NCBI GenBank assembly: GCA_943735955.1
Contig: OX030955.1
Coordinates: forward strand, 12,923,383-12,987,382
Direction of reading: 5' to 3'
DNA from: Piscicola geometra
Lineage: Eukaryota; Annelida; Clitellata; Hirudinida; Piscicolidae
DNA: 64,000 bases
Shown: positions 15,801 through 30,800 of the stretch, piece after piece
Numbering within the stretch: position 1 is the first letter of the stretch
Layout of the letters: each line of letters starts with the position of its first letter
Translations under genes and position numbers: made by a program
The notes under the pieces: model-generated
Seen by the model: the letters and a program-made list of their open reading frames with translations, nothing else
What the model was told of the DNA's origin: nothing
Databases searched by the model: none

Positions 15801-18800
15801 AACAGTGCCGACTACTGCATCAACAACTGTGCCGACTACTGCATCAACAACAGTGCCGACTACTGCATCGACAACAGTGCCGACTATTGCATCGACAACA
15901 GTGCTGACTACTGCATCAACAACCGTGCCGACTACTGCATCAACAACAGTGCCGACTACTGCATCAACAACAGTGCCGACTACTGCATCAACAACAGTGC
16001 CGACTACTGCATCAACAACAGTGCCGACTACTGCATCGACAACAGTGCCGACTATTGCATCAACTACAGTGCCGACTACTGCATCAACAACAGTGCCGAC
16101 TACTGCATCGACAACAGTGCCGACTATTGCATCAACTACAGTGCCGACTACTGCATCAACAACAGTGCCGACTACTGCATCGACAACAATGCCAACTACT
16201 GCATCAACTACAGTGCCAATTACTACATCGACAACAGTGCCGACTACTGCATCGACAACAGTGCCAACTACTGCATCAACTACATTGCCAATTACTACAT
16301 CGACAACAGTGCCGACTACTGCATCGACAACAGTGCCGACTACTGCATCGACAACAGTGCCGTCTACTACATCGACAACAGTGCCGTCTACTACATCGAC
16401 AACAGTGCCGACTACTACATCGACAACAGTGCCGACTATTGCATCAACTACAGTGCCGACTACTGCATCGACAACACTGCCGACTACTGCATTGACAACA
16501 GTGCTGACTACTGCATCAACAACAGTGCCGACTACTGCATCGACAACACTGCCGACTACTGCATTGACAACAGTGCTGACTACTGCATCAACAACAGTGC
16601 CGACCACTGCATCGACAACAGTGCCGACTAGTGCATCAACAGCAGTGACGACTACTGCATCGACAACAGTGCCGACTACTGCATCAACAACAGTGCCGAC
16701 TACTGCATCAACAACAGTGCCGACCACTGCATCGACAACAGTGCCGACTAGTGCATCAACAGCAGCTACGACAACTGCATCAACAACAGTGCCGACTACT
16801 GCATCGACAACAGTGCCGACTATTGCATCGACAACAGTGCCGACTACTGCATCAAAAACAGTGCCGACAACTGCATCGAGAACAGTGCCGACTTCTGCAT
16901 CGGCAACAGTGCCGACTATTGCATCAACAACAGTGCCGACTACTGCATCGACAACAGTGCCGACTATTGCATCAACTACAGTGCCGACTACTGCATCAAC
17001 AACAGTGCCGACTACTGCATCGACAACAGTGCCGACTATTGCATCAACTACAGTGCCGACTACTGCATCAACAACAGTGCCGACTACTGCATCGACAACA
17101 ATGCCAACTACTGCATCAACTACAGTGCCAATTACTACATCGACAACAGTGCCGACTACTGCATCGACAACAGTGCCAACTACTGCATCAACTACAGTGC
17201 CAATTACTACATCGACAACAGTGCCGACTACTGCATCGACAACAGTGCCGACTACTGCATCGACAACAGTGCCGTCTACTACATCGACAACAGTGCCGAC
17301 TACTACATCGACAACAGTGCCGACTATTGCATCAACTACAGTGCCGACTACTGCATCAACAACAGTGCCGACTACTGCATCGACAACAGTGCCGACTATT
17401 GCATCAACTACAGTGCCGACTACTGCATCAACAACAGTGCCGACTACTGCATCGACAACAATGCCAACTACTGCATCAACTACAGTGCCAATTACTACAT
17501 CGACAACAGTGCCGACTACTGCATCGACAACAGTGCCAACTACTGCATCAACTACAGTGCCAATTACTACATCGACAACAGTGCCGACTACTGCATCGAC
17601 AACAGTGCCGACTACTGCATCGACAACAGTGCCGTCTACTACATCGACAACAGTGCCGACTACTACATCGACAACAGTGCCGACTACTGCATCGACAACA
17701 GTGCCGACTACTGCATCGACAACAGTGCCGTCTACTACATCGACAACAGTGCCGACTACTACATCGACAACAGTGCCGACTATTGCATCAACTACAGTGC
17801 CGACTACTGCATCGACAACACTGCCGACTACTGCATTGACAACAGTGCTGACTACTGCATCAACAACAGTGCCGACCACTGCATCGACAACAGTGCCGAC
17901 TAGTGCATCAACAGCAGTGACGACTACTGCATCGACAACAGTGCCGACTACTGCATCAACAACAGTGCCGACTACTGCATCGACAACACTGCCGACTACT
18001 GCATTGACAACAGTGCTGACTACTGCATCAACAACAGTGCCGACCACTGCATCGACAACAGTGCCGACTAGTGCATCAACAGCAGTGACGACTACTGCAT
18101 CGACAACAGTGCCGACTACTGCATCAACAACAGTGCCGACTACTGCATCAACAACAGTGCCGACCACTGCATCGACAACTGTGCCGACTAGTGCATCAAC
18201 AGCAGTGACGACAACTGCATCAACAACAGTGCCGACTATTGCATCGACAACAGTGTCGACTATTGCATCAACAACAGTGCCGAGTACTGCATCAACAACA
18301 GTGCCGACAACTGCTTCAACAACAGTGCCGACTACTGCATCAACAACAGTGCCGACTACTGCATCGACAACAGTGTCGACTCTTGCATCAACAACAGTGC
18401 CGACTACTGCATCGACAACAGTGCCGACCACTGCATTAACAACAGTGCCGACTACTGCATCGACAACAGTGCCGACTACTGCATCAACAACTGTGCCGAC
18501 TACTGCATCAACAACAGTGCCGACTACTGCATCGACAACAGTGCCGACTATTGCATCGACAACAGTGCTGACTACTGCATCAACAACCGTGCCGACTACT
18601 GCATCAACAACAGTGCCGACTACTGCATCAACAACAGTGCCGACTACTGCATCAACAACAGTGCCGACTACTGCATCAACAACAGTGCCGACTACTGCAT
18701 CGACAACAGTGCCGACTATTGCATCAACTACAGTGCCGACTACTGCATCAACAACAGTGCCGACTACTGCATCGACAACAGTGCCGACTATTGCATCAAC

Positions 18801-21800
18801 TACAGTGCCGACTACTGCATCAACAACAGTGCCGACTACTGCATCGACAACAATGCCAACTACTGCATCAACTACAGTGCCAATTACTACATCGACAACA
18901 GTGCCGACTACTGCATCGACAACAGTGCCAACTACTGCATCAACTACATTGCCAATTACTACATCGACAACAGTGCCGACTACTGCATCGACAACAGTGC
19001 CGACTACTGCATCGACAACAGTGCCGTCTACTACATCGACAACAGTGCCGTCTACTACATCGACAACAGTGCCGACTACTACATCGACAACAGTGCCGAC
19101 TATTGCATCAACTACAGTGCCGACTACTGCATCGACAACACTGCCGACTACTGCATTGACAACAGTGCTGACTACTGCATCAACAACAGTGCCGACTACT
19201 GCATCGACAACACTGCCGACTACTGCATTGACAACAGTGCTGACTACTGCATCAACAACAGTGCCGACCACTGCATCGACAACAGTGCCGACTAGTGCAT
19301 CAACAGCAGTGACGACTACTGCATCGACAACAGTGCCGACTACTGCATCAACAACAGTGCCGACTACTGCATCAACAACAGTGCCGACCACTGCATCGAC
19401 AACAGTGCCGACTAGTGCATCAACAGCAGCTACGACAACTGCATCAACAACAGTGCCGACTACTGCATCGACAACAGTGCCGACTATTGCATCGACAACA
19501 GTGCCGACTACTGCATCAAAAACAGTGCCGACAACTGCATCGAGAACAGTGCCGACTTCTGCATCGGCAACAGTGCCGACTATTGCATCAACAACAGTGC
19601 CGACTACTGCATCGACAACAGTGCCGACTATTGCATCAACTACAGTGCCGACTACTGCATCAACAACAGTGCCGACTACTGCATCGACAACAGTGCCGAC
19701 TATTGCATCAACTACAGTGCCGACTACTGCATCAACAACAGTGCCGACTACTGCATCGACAACAATGCCAACTACTGCATCAACTACAGTGCCAATTACT
19801 ACATCGACAACAGTGCCGACTACTGCATCGACAACAGTGCCAACTACTGCATCAACTACAGTGCCAATTACTACATCGACAACAGTGCCGACTACTGCAT
19901 CGACAACAGTGCCGACTACTGCATCGACAACAGTGCCGTCTACTACATCGACAACAGTGCCGACTACTACATCGACAACAGTGCCGACTATTGCATCAAC
20001 TACAGTGCCGACTACTGCATCGACAACACTGCCGACTACTGCATTGACAACAGTGCTGACTACTGCATCAACAACAGTGCCGACCACTGCATCGACAACA
20101 GTGCCGACTAGTGCATCAACAGCAGTGACGACTACTGCATCGACAACAGTGCCGACTACTGCATCAACAACAGTGCCGACTACTGCATCAACAACAGTGC
20201 CGACCACTGCATCGACAACAGTGCCGACTAGTGCATCAACAGCAGCTACGACAACTGCATTAACAACAGTGCCGACTACTGCATCGACAACAGTGCCGAC
20301 TATTGCATCGACAACAGTGCCGACTACTGCATCAAAAACAGTGCCGACAACTGCATCGAGAACAGTGCCGACTTCTGCATCGACAACAGTGCCGACTACT
20401 GCATCAACAACAGTGCCGACTACTGCATCGACAACAGTGCCGCCTATTGCATCAACTACAGTGCCGACTACTGCATCAACAACAGTGCCGACTACTGCAT
20501 CGACAACAGTGCCGACTACTGCATCAACAACAGTGCCGACTACTGCATCAACAACAGTGCCGACCACTGCATCGACAACAGTGCCGACTAGTGCATCAAC
20601 AGCAGTGACGACAACTGCATCAACAACAGTGCCGACTACTGCATCAACAACAGTGCCGACTACTGCATCGACAACAGTGCTGACTATTGCATCGACAACA
20701 ATTCTGACTACTGCATCAACAACCGTGCCGACTACTGCATCAACAACAGTGCCGACTACTGCATCAACAACAGTGCCGACTACTGCATCAACAACAGTGC
20801 CGACTACTGCATCAACAACAGTGCCGACTACTGCATCGACAACAGTGCCGACTATTGCATCAACTACAGTGCCGACTACTGCATCAACAACAGTGCCGAC
20901 TACTGCATCGACAACAGTGCCGACTATTGCATCAACTACAGTGCCGACTACTGCATCAACAACAGTGCCGACTACTGCATCGACAACAATGCCAACTACT
21001 CCATCAACTACAGTGCCAATTACTACATCGACAACAGTGCTGACTACTGCATCAACAACAGTTCCGACTACTGCATCGACAACACTGCCGACTACTGCAT
21101 TGACAACAGTGCTGACTACTGCATCAACAACAGTGCCGACCACTGCATCGACAACAGTGCCGACTAGTGCATCAACAGCAGTGACGACTACTGCATCGAC
21201 AACAGTGCCGACTACTGCATCAACAACAGTGCCGACTACTGCATCAACAACAGTGCCGACCACTGCATCGACAACTGTGCCGACTAGTGCATCAACAGCA
21301 GTGACGACAACTGCATCAACAACAGTGCCGACTATTGCATCGACAACAGTGTCGACTATTGCATCAACAACAGTGCCGAGTACTGCATCAACAACAGTGC
21401 CGACAACTGCTTCAACAACAGTGCCGACTACTGCATCAACAACAGTGCCGACTACTGCATCGACAACAGTGTCGACTCTTGCATCAACAACAGTGCCGAC
21501 TACTGCATCGACAACAGTGCCGACCACTGCATTAACAACAGTGCCGACTACTGCATCGACAACAGTGCCGACTACTGCATCAACAACTGTGCCGACTACT
21601 GCATCAACAACAGTGCCGACTACTGCATCGACAACAGTGCCGACTATTGCATCAACTACAGTGCCGACTATTGCATCAACAACAGTGCCGACAACTGCTT
21701 CAACAACAGTGCCGACTACTGCATCGACAACAGGGCCGACTACTGCATCGACAACAGTGTCGACTATTGCATCAACAACAGTGCCGACTACTGCATTGAC

Positions 21801-24800
21801 AACAGTGCCGACTACTGCATCGACAACAGTGCCGACTACTGCATCAACAACTGTGCCGACTACTGCATCAACAACAGTGCCGACTACTGCATCGACAACA
21901 GTGCCGACTATTGCATCGACAACAGTGCTGACTACTGCATCAACAACCGTGCCGACTACTGCATCAACAACAGTGCCGACTACTGCATCAACAACAGTGC
22001 CGACTACTGCATCAACAACAGTGCCGACTACTGCATCAACAACAGTGCCGACTACTGCATCGACAACAGTGCCGACTATTGCATCAACTACAGTGCCGAC
22101 TACTGCATCAACAACAGTGCCGACTACTGCATCGACAACAGTGCCAACTATTGCATCAACTACAGTGCCGACTACTGCATCAACAACAGTGCCGACTACT
22201 GCATCGACAACAATGCCAACTACTGCATCAACTACAGTGCCAATTACTACATCGACAACAGTGCCGACTACTGCATCGACAACAGTGCCAACTACTGCAT
22301 CAACTACAGTGCCAATTACTACATCGACAACAGTGCCGACTACTGCATCGACAACAGTGCCGACTACTGCATCGACAACAGTGCCGTCTACTACATCGAC
22401 AACAGTGCCGACTACTACATCGACAACAGTGCCGACTATTGCATCAACTACAGTGCCGACTACTGCATCGACAACACTGCCGACTACTGCATTGACAACA
22501 GTGCTGACTACTGCATCAACAACAGTGCCGACTACTGCATCGACAACACTGCCGACTACTGCATTGACAACAGTGCTGACTACTGCATCAACAACAGTGC
22601 CGACCACTGCATCGACAACAGTGCCGACTAGTGCATCAACAGCAGTGACGACTACTGCATCGACAACAGTGCCGACTACTGCATCAACAACAGTGCCGAC
22701 TACTGCATCAACAACAGTGCCGACCACTGCATCGACAACTGTGCCGACTAGTGCATCAACAGCAGTGACGACAACTGCATCAACAACAGTGCCGACTATT
22801 GCATCGACAACAGTGTCGACTATTGCATCAACAACAGTGCCGAGTACTGCATCAACAACAGTGCCGACAACTGCTTCAACAACAGTGCCGACTACTGCAT
22901 CAACAACAGTGCCGACTACTGCATCGACAACAGTGTCGACTCTTGCATCAACAACAGTGCCGACTACTGCATCGACAACAGTGCCGACCACTGCATTAAC
23001 AACAGTGCCGACTACTGCATCGACAACAGTGCCGACTACTGCATCAACAACTGTGCCGACTACTGCATCAACAACAGTGCCGACTACTGCATCGAAAACA
23101 GTGCCGACTATTGCATCGACAACAGTGCTGACTACTGCATCAACAACCGTGCCGACTACTGCATCAACAACAGTGCCGACTACTGCATCAACAACAGTGC
23201 CGACTACTGCATCAACAACAGTGCCGACTACTGCATCAACAACAGTGCCGACTACTGCATCGACAACAGTGCCGACTATTGCATCAACTACAGTGCCGAC
23301 TACTGCATCAACAACAGTGCCGACTACTGCATCGACAACAGTGCCGACTATTGCATCAACTACAGTGCCGACTACTGCATCAACAACAGTGCCGACTACT
23401 GCATCGACAACAATGCCAACTACTGCATCAACTACAGTGCCAATTACTACATCGACAACAGTGCCGACTACTGCATCGACAACAGTGCCAACTACTGCAT
23501 CAACTACAAGGCCAATTACTACATCGACAACAGTGCCGACTACTGCATCGACAACAGTGCCGACTACTGCATCGACAACAGTGCCGTCTACTACATCGAA
23601 AACAGTGCCGACTACTACATCGACAACAGTGCCGACTATTGCATCAACTACAGTGCCGACTACTGCATCGACAACACTGCCGACTACTGCATTGACAACA
23701 GTGCTGACTACTGCATCAACAACAGTGCCGACCACTGCATCGACAACAGTGCCGACTAGTGCATCAACAGCAGTGACGACTACTGCATCGACAACAGTGC
23801 CGACTACTGCATCAACAACAGTGCCGACTACTGCATCAACAACAGTGCCGACCACTGCATCGACAACTGTGCCGACTAGTGCATCAACAGCAGTGACGAC
23901 AACTGCATCAACAACAGTGCCGACTATTGCATCGACAACAGTGTCGACTATTGCATCAACAACAGTGCCGAGTACTGCATCAACAACAGTGCCGACAACT
24001 GCTTCAACAACAGTGCCGACTACTGCATCAACAACAGTGCCGACTACTGCATCGACAACAGTGTCGACTCTTGCATCAACAACAGTGCCGACTACTGCAT
24101 CGACAACAGTGCCGACCACTGCATTAACAACAGTGCCGACTACTGCATCGACAACAGTGCCGACTACTGCATCAACAACTGTGCCGACTACTGCATCAAC
24201 AACAGTGCCGACTACTGCATCGACAACAGTGCCGACTATTGCATCGACAACAGTGCTGACTACTGCATCAACAACCGTGCCGACTACTGCATCAACAACA
24301 GTGCCGACTACTGCATCAACAACAGTGCCGACTACTGCATCAACAACAGTGCCGACTACTGCATCAACAACAGTGCCGACTACTGCATCGACAACAGTGC
24401 CGACTATTGCATCAACTACAGTGCCGACTACTGCATCAACAACAGTGCCGACTACTGCATCGACAACAGTGCCGACTATTGCATCAACTACAGTGCCGAC
24501 TACTGCATCAACAACAGTGCCGACTACTGCATCGACAACAATGCCAACTACTGCATCAACTACAGTGCCAATTACTACATCGACAACAGTGCCGACTACT
24601 GCATCGACAACAGTGCCAACTACTGCATCAACTACAGTGCCAATTACTACATCGACAACAGTGCCGACTACTGCATCGACAACAGTGCCGACTACTGCAT
24701 CGACAACAGTGCCGTCTACTACATCGACAACAGTGCCGACTACTACATCGACAACAGTGCCGACTATTGCATCAACTACAGTGCCGACTACTGCATCGAC

Positions 24801-27800
24801 AACACTGCCGACTACTGCATCAACAACAGTGCCGACCACTGCATCGACAACAGTGCCGACTAGTGCATCAACAGCAGTGACGACTACTGCATCGACAACA
24901 GTGCCGACTACTGCATCAACAACAGTGCCGACTACTGCATCAACAACAGTGCCGACCACTGCATCGACAACAGTGCCGACTAGTGCATCAACAGCAGCTA
25001 CGACAACTGCATCAACAACAGTGCCGACTACTGCATCGACAACAGTGCCGACTATTGCATCGACAACAGTGCCGACTACTGCATCAAAAACAGTGCCGAC
25101 AACTGCATCGAGAACAGTGCCAATTACTACATCGACAACAGTGCCGACTACTGCATCGACAACAGTGCCGACTACTGCATCGACAACAGTGCCGTCTACT
25201 ACATCGACAACAGTGCCGACTACTACATCGACAACAGTGCCGACTATTGCATCAACTACAGTGCCGACTACTGCATCGACAACACTGCCGACTACTGCAT
25301 CAACAACAGTGCCGACCACTGCATCGACAACAGTGCCGACTAGTGCATCAACAGCAGTGACGACTACTGCATCGACAACAGTGCCGACTACTGCATCAAC
25401 AACAGTGCCGACTACTGCATCAACAACAGTGCCGACCACTGCATCGACAACAGTGCCGACTAGTGCATCAACAGCAGCTACGACAACTGCATCAACAACA
25501 GTGCCGACTACTGCATCGACAACAGTGCCGACTATTGCATCGACAACAGTGCCGACTACTGCATCAAAAACAGTGCCGACAACTGCATCGAGAACAGTGC
25601 CGACTTCTACATCGACAACAGTGCCGACTACTGCATCAACAACAGTGCCGACTACTGCATCGACAACAGTGCCGCCTATTGCATCAACTACAGTGCCGAC
25701 TACTGCATCAACAACAGTGCCGACTACTGCATCGACAACAGTGCCGACTATTGCATCGACAACAGTGTCGACTATTGCATCAACAACAGTGCCGAGTACT
25801 GCATCAACAACAGTGCCGACAACTGCTTCAACAACAGTGCCGACTACTGCATCAACAACAGTGCCGACTACTGCATCGACAACAGTGTCGACTATTGCAT
25901 CAACAACAGTGCCGACTACTGCATCGACAACAGTGCCGACCACTGCATTAACAACAGTGCCGACTACTGCATCGACAACAGTGCCGACTACTGCATCAAC
26001 AACAGTGCCGACTAATGCATCGACAACAGTGCTGACTATTGCATCGACAACAATTCTGACTATTGCATCAACAACCGTGCCGACTACTGCATCAACAACA
26101 GTGCCGACTACTGCATCAACAACAGTGCCGACTACTGCATCAACAACAGTGCCGACTACTGCATCAACAACAGTGCCAACTACTGCATCGACAACAGTGC
26201 CGACTATTGCATCAACTACAGTGCCGACTACTGCATCAACAACAGTGCCGACTACTGCATCGACAACAGTGCCGACTATTGCATCAACTACAGTGCCGAC
26301 TACTGCATCAACAACAGTGCCGACTACTGCATCGACAACAATGCCAACTACTCCATCAACTACAGTGCCAATTACTACATCGACAACAGTGCCGACTACT
26401 GCATCAACAACAGTGCCGACTACTGCATCGACAACACTGCCGACTACTGCATTGACAACAGTGCTGACTACTGCATCAACAACAGTGCCGACCACTGCAT
26501 CGACAACAGTGCCGACTAGTGCATCAACAGCAGTGACGACTACTGCATCGACAACAGTGCCGACTACTGCATCAACAACAGTGCCGACTACTGCATCAAC
26601 AACAGTGCCGACCACTGCATCGACAACTGTGCCGACTAGTGCATCAACAGCAGTGACGACAACTGCATCAACAACAGTGCCGACTATTGCATCGACAACA
26701 GTGTCGACTATTGCATCAACAACAGTGCCGAGTACTGCATCAACAACAGTGCCGACAACTGCTTCAACAACAGTGCCGACTACTGCATCAACAACAGTGC
26801 CGACTACTGCATCGACAACAGTGTCGACTCTTGCATCAACAACAGTGCCGACTACTGCATCGACAACAGTGCCGACCACTGCATTAACAACAGTGCCGAC
26901 TACTGCATCGACAACAGTGCCGACTACTGCATCAACAACTGTGCCGACTACTGCATCAACAACAGTGCCGACTACTGCATCGACAACAGTGCCGACTATT
27001 GCATCAACTACAGTGCCGACTACTGCATCGACAACACTGCCGACTACTGCATTGACAACAGTGCTGACTACTGCATCAACAACAGTGCCGACCACTGCAT
27101 CGACAACAGTGCCGACTAGTGCATCAACAGCAGTGACGACTACTGCATCGACAACAGTGCCGACTACTGCATCAACAACAGTGCCGACTACTGCATCAAC
27201 AACAGTGCCGACCACTGCATCGACAACAGTGCCGACTAGTGCATCAACAGCAGCTACGACAACTGCATCAACAACAGTGCCGACTACTGCATCGACAACA
27301 GTGCCGACTATTGCATCGACAACAGTGCCGACTACTGCATCAAAAATAGTGCCGACAACTGCATCGAGAACAGTGCCGACTTCTGCATCGACAACAGTGC
27401 CGACTACTGCATCAACAACAGTGCCGACTACTGCATCGACAACAGTGCCGCCTATTGCATCAACTACAGTGCCGACTACTGCATCAACAACAGTGCCGAC
27501 TACTGCATCGACAACAGTGCCGACTACTGCATCAACAACAGTGCCGACTACTGCATCAACAACAGTGCCGACCACTGCATCGACAACAGTGCCGACTAGT
27601 GCATCAACAGCAGTGACGACAACTGCATCAACAACAGTGCCGACTACTGCATCGACAACAGTGCCGACTATTGCATCGACAACAGTGTCGACTATTGCAT
27701 CAACAACAGTGCCGAGTACTGCATCAACAACAGTGCCGACAACTGCTTCAACAACAGTGCCGACTACTGCATCAACAACAGTGCCGACTACTGCATCGAC

Positions 27801-30800
27801 AACAGTGTCGACTATTGCATCAACAACAGTGCCGACTACTGCATCGACAACAGTGCCGACCACTGCATTAACAACAGTGCCGACTACTGCATCGACAACA
27901 GTGCCGACTACTGCATCAACAACAGTGCCGACTAATGCATCGACAACAGTGCTGACTATTGCATCGACAACAATTCTGACTACTGCATCAACAACCGTGC
28001 CGACTACTGCATCAACAACAGTGCCGACTACTGCATCAACAACAGTGCCGACTACTGCATCAACAACAGTGCCGACTACTGCATCAACAACAGTGCCGAC
28101 TACTGCATCGACAACAGTGCCGACTATTGCATCAACTACAGTGCCGACTACTGCATCAACAACAGTGCCGACTACTGCATCGACAACAGTGCCGACTATT
28201 GCATCAACTACAGTGCCGACTACTGCATCAACAACAGTGCCGACTACTGCATCGACAACAATGCCAACTACTCCATCAACTACAGTGCCAATTACTACAT
28301 CGACAACAGTGCTGACTACTGCATCAACAACAGTGCCGACTACTGCATCGACAACACTGCCGACTACTGCATTGACAACAGTGCTGACTACTGCATCAAC
28401 AACAGTGCCGACCACTGCATCGACAACAGTGCCGACTAGTGCATCAACAGCAGTGACGACTACTGCATCGACAACAGTGCCGACTACTGCATCAACAACA
28501 GTGCCGACTACTGCATCAACAACAGTGCCGACCACTGCATCGACAACTGTGCCGACTAGTGCATCAACAGCAGTGACGACAGCTGCATCAACAACAGTGC
28601 CGACTATTGCATCGACAACAGTGTCGACTATTGCATCAACAACAGTGCCGAGTACTGCATCAACAACAGTGCCGACAACTGCTTCAACAACAGTGCCGAC
28701 TACTGCATCAACAACAGTGCCGACTACTGCATCGACAACAGTGTCGACTCTTGCATCAACAACAGTGCCGACTACTGCATCGACAACAGTGCCGACCACT
28801 GCATTAACAACAGTGCCGACTACTGCATCGACAACAGTGCCGACTACTGCATCAACAACTGTGCCGACTACTGCATCAACAACAGTGCCGACTACTGCAT
28901 CGACAACAGTGCCGACTATTGCATCGACAACAGTGCTGACTACTGCATCAACAACCGTGCCGACTACTGCATCAACAACAGTGCCGACTACTGCATCAAC
29001 AACAGTGCCGACTACTGCATCAACAACAGTGCCGACTACTGCATCAACAACAGTGCCGACTACTGCATCGACAACAGTGCCGACTATTGCATCAACTACA
29101 GTGCCGACTACTGCATCAACAACAGTGCCGACTACTGCATCGACAACAGTGCCGACTATTGCATCAACTACAGTGCCGACTACTGCATCAACAACAGTGC
29201 CGACTACTGCATCGACAACAATGCCAACTACTGCATCAACTACAGTGCCAATTACTACATCGACAACAGTGCCGACTACTGCATCGACAACAGTGCCAAC
29301 TACTGCATCAACTACAGTGCCAATTACTACATCGACAACAGTGCCGACTACTGCATCGACAACAGTGCCGACTACTGCATCGACAACAGTGCCGTCTACT
29401 ACATCGACAACAGTGCCGACTACTACATCGACAACAGTGCCGACTATTGCATCAACTACAGTGCCGACTACTGCATCGACAACACTGCCGACTACTGCAT
29501 TGACAACAGTGCTGACTACTGCATCAACAACAGTGCCGACCACTGCATCGACAACAGTGCCGACTAGTGCATCAACAGCAGTGACGACTACTGCATCGAC
29601 AACAGTGCCGACTACTGCATCAACAACAGTGCCGACTACTGCATCAACAACAGTGCCGACCACTGCATCGACAACAGTGCCGACTAGTGCATCAACAGCA
29701 GTGACGACAACTGCATCAACAACAGTGCCGACTACTGCATCGACAACAGTGCCGACTATTGCATCGACAACAGTGCCGACTACTGCATCAAAAACAGTGC
29801 CGACAACTGCATCGAGAACAGTGCCGACTTCTGCATCGACAACAGTGCCGACTACTGCATCAACAACAGTGCCGACTACTGCATCGACAACAGTGCCGCC
29901 TATTGCATCAACTACAGTGCCGACTACTGCATCAACAACAGTGCCGACTACTGCATCGACAACAGTGCCGACTACTGCATCAACAACAGTGCCGACTACT
30001 GCATCAACAACAGTGCCGACCACTGCATCGACAACAGTGCCGACTAGTGCATCAACAGCAGTGACGACAACTGCATCAACAACAGTGCCGACTACTGCAT
30101 CGACAACAGTGCCGACTATTGCATCGACAACAGTGTCGACTATTGCATCAACAACAGTGCCGAGTACTGCATCAACAACAGTGCCGACAACTGCTTCAAC
30201 AACAGTGCCGACTACTGCATCAACAACAGTGCCGACTACTGCATCGACAACAGTGTCGACTATTGCATCAACAACAGTGCCGACTACTGCATCGACAACA
30301 GTGCCGACCACTGCATTAACAACAGTGCCGACTACTGCATCGACAACAGTGCCGACTACTGCATCAACAACAGTGCCGACTAATGCATCGACAACAGTGC
30401 TGACTATTGCATCGACAACAGTGCTGACTACTGCATCAACAACCGTGCCGACTACTGCATCAACAACAGTGCCGACTACTGCATCAACAACAGTGCCGAC
30501 TACTGCATCAACAACAGTGCCGACTACTGCATCAACAACAGTGCCGACTACTGCATCGACAACAGTGCCGACTATTGCATCAACTACAGTGCCGACTACT
30601 GCATCAACAACAGTGCCGACTACTGCATCGACAACAGTGCCGACTATTGCATCAACTACAGTGCCGACTACTGCATCAAAAACAGTGCCGACTACTGCAT
30701 CGACAACAATGCCAACTACTCCATCAACTACAGTGCCAATTACTACATCGACAACAGTGCCGACTACTGCATCGACAACAGTGCCAACTACTGCATCAAC

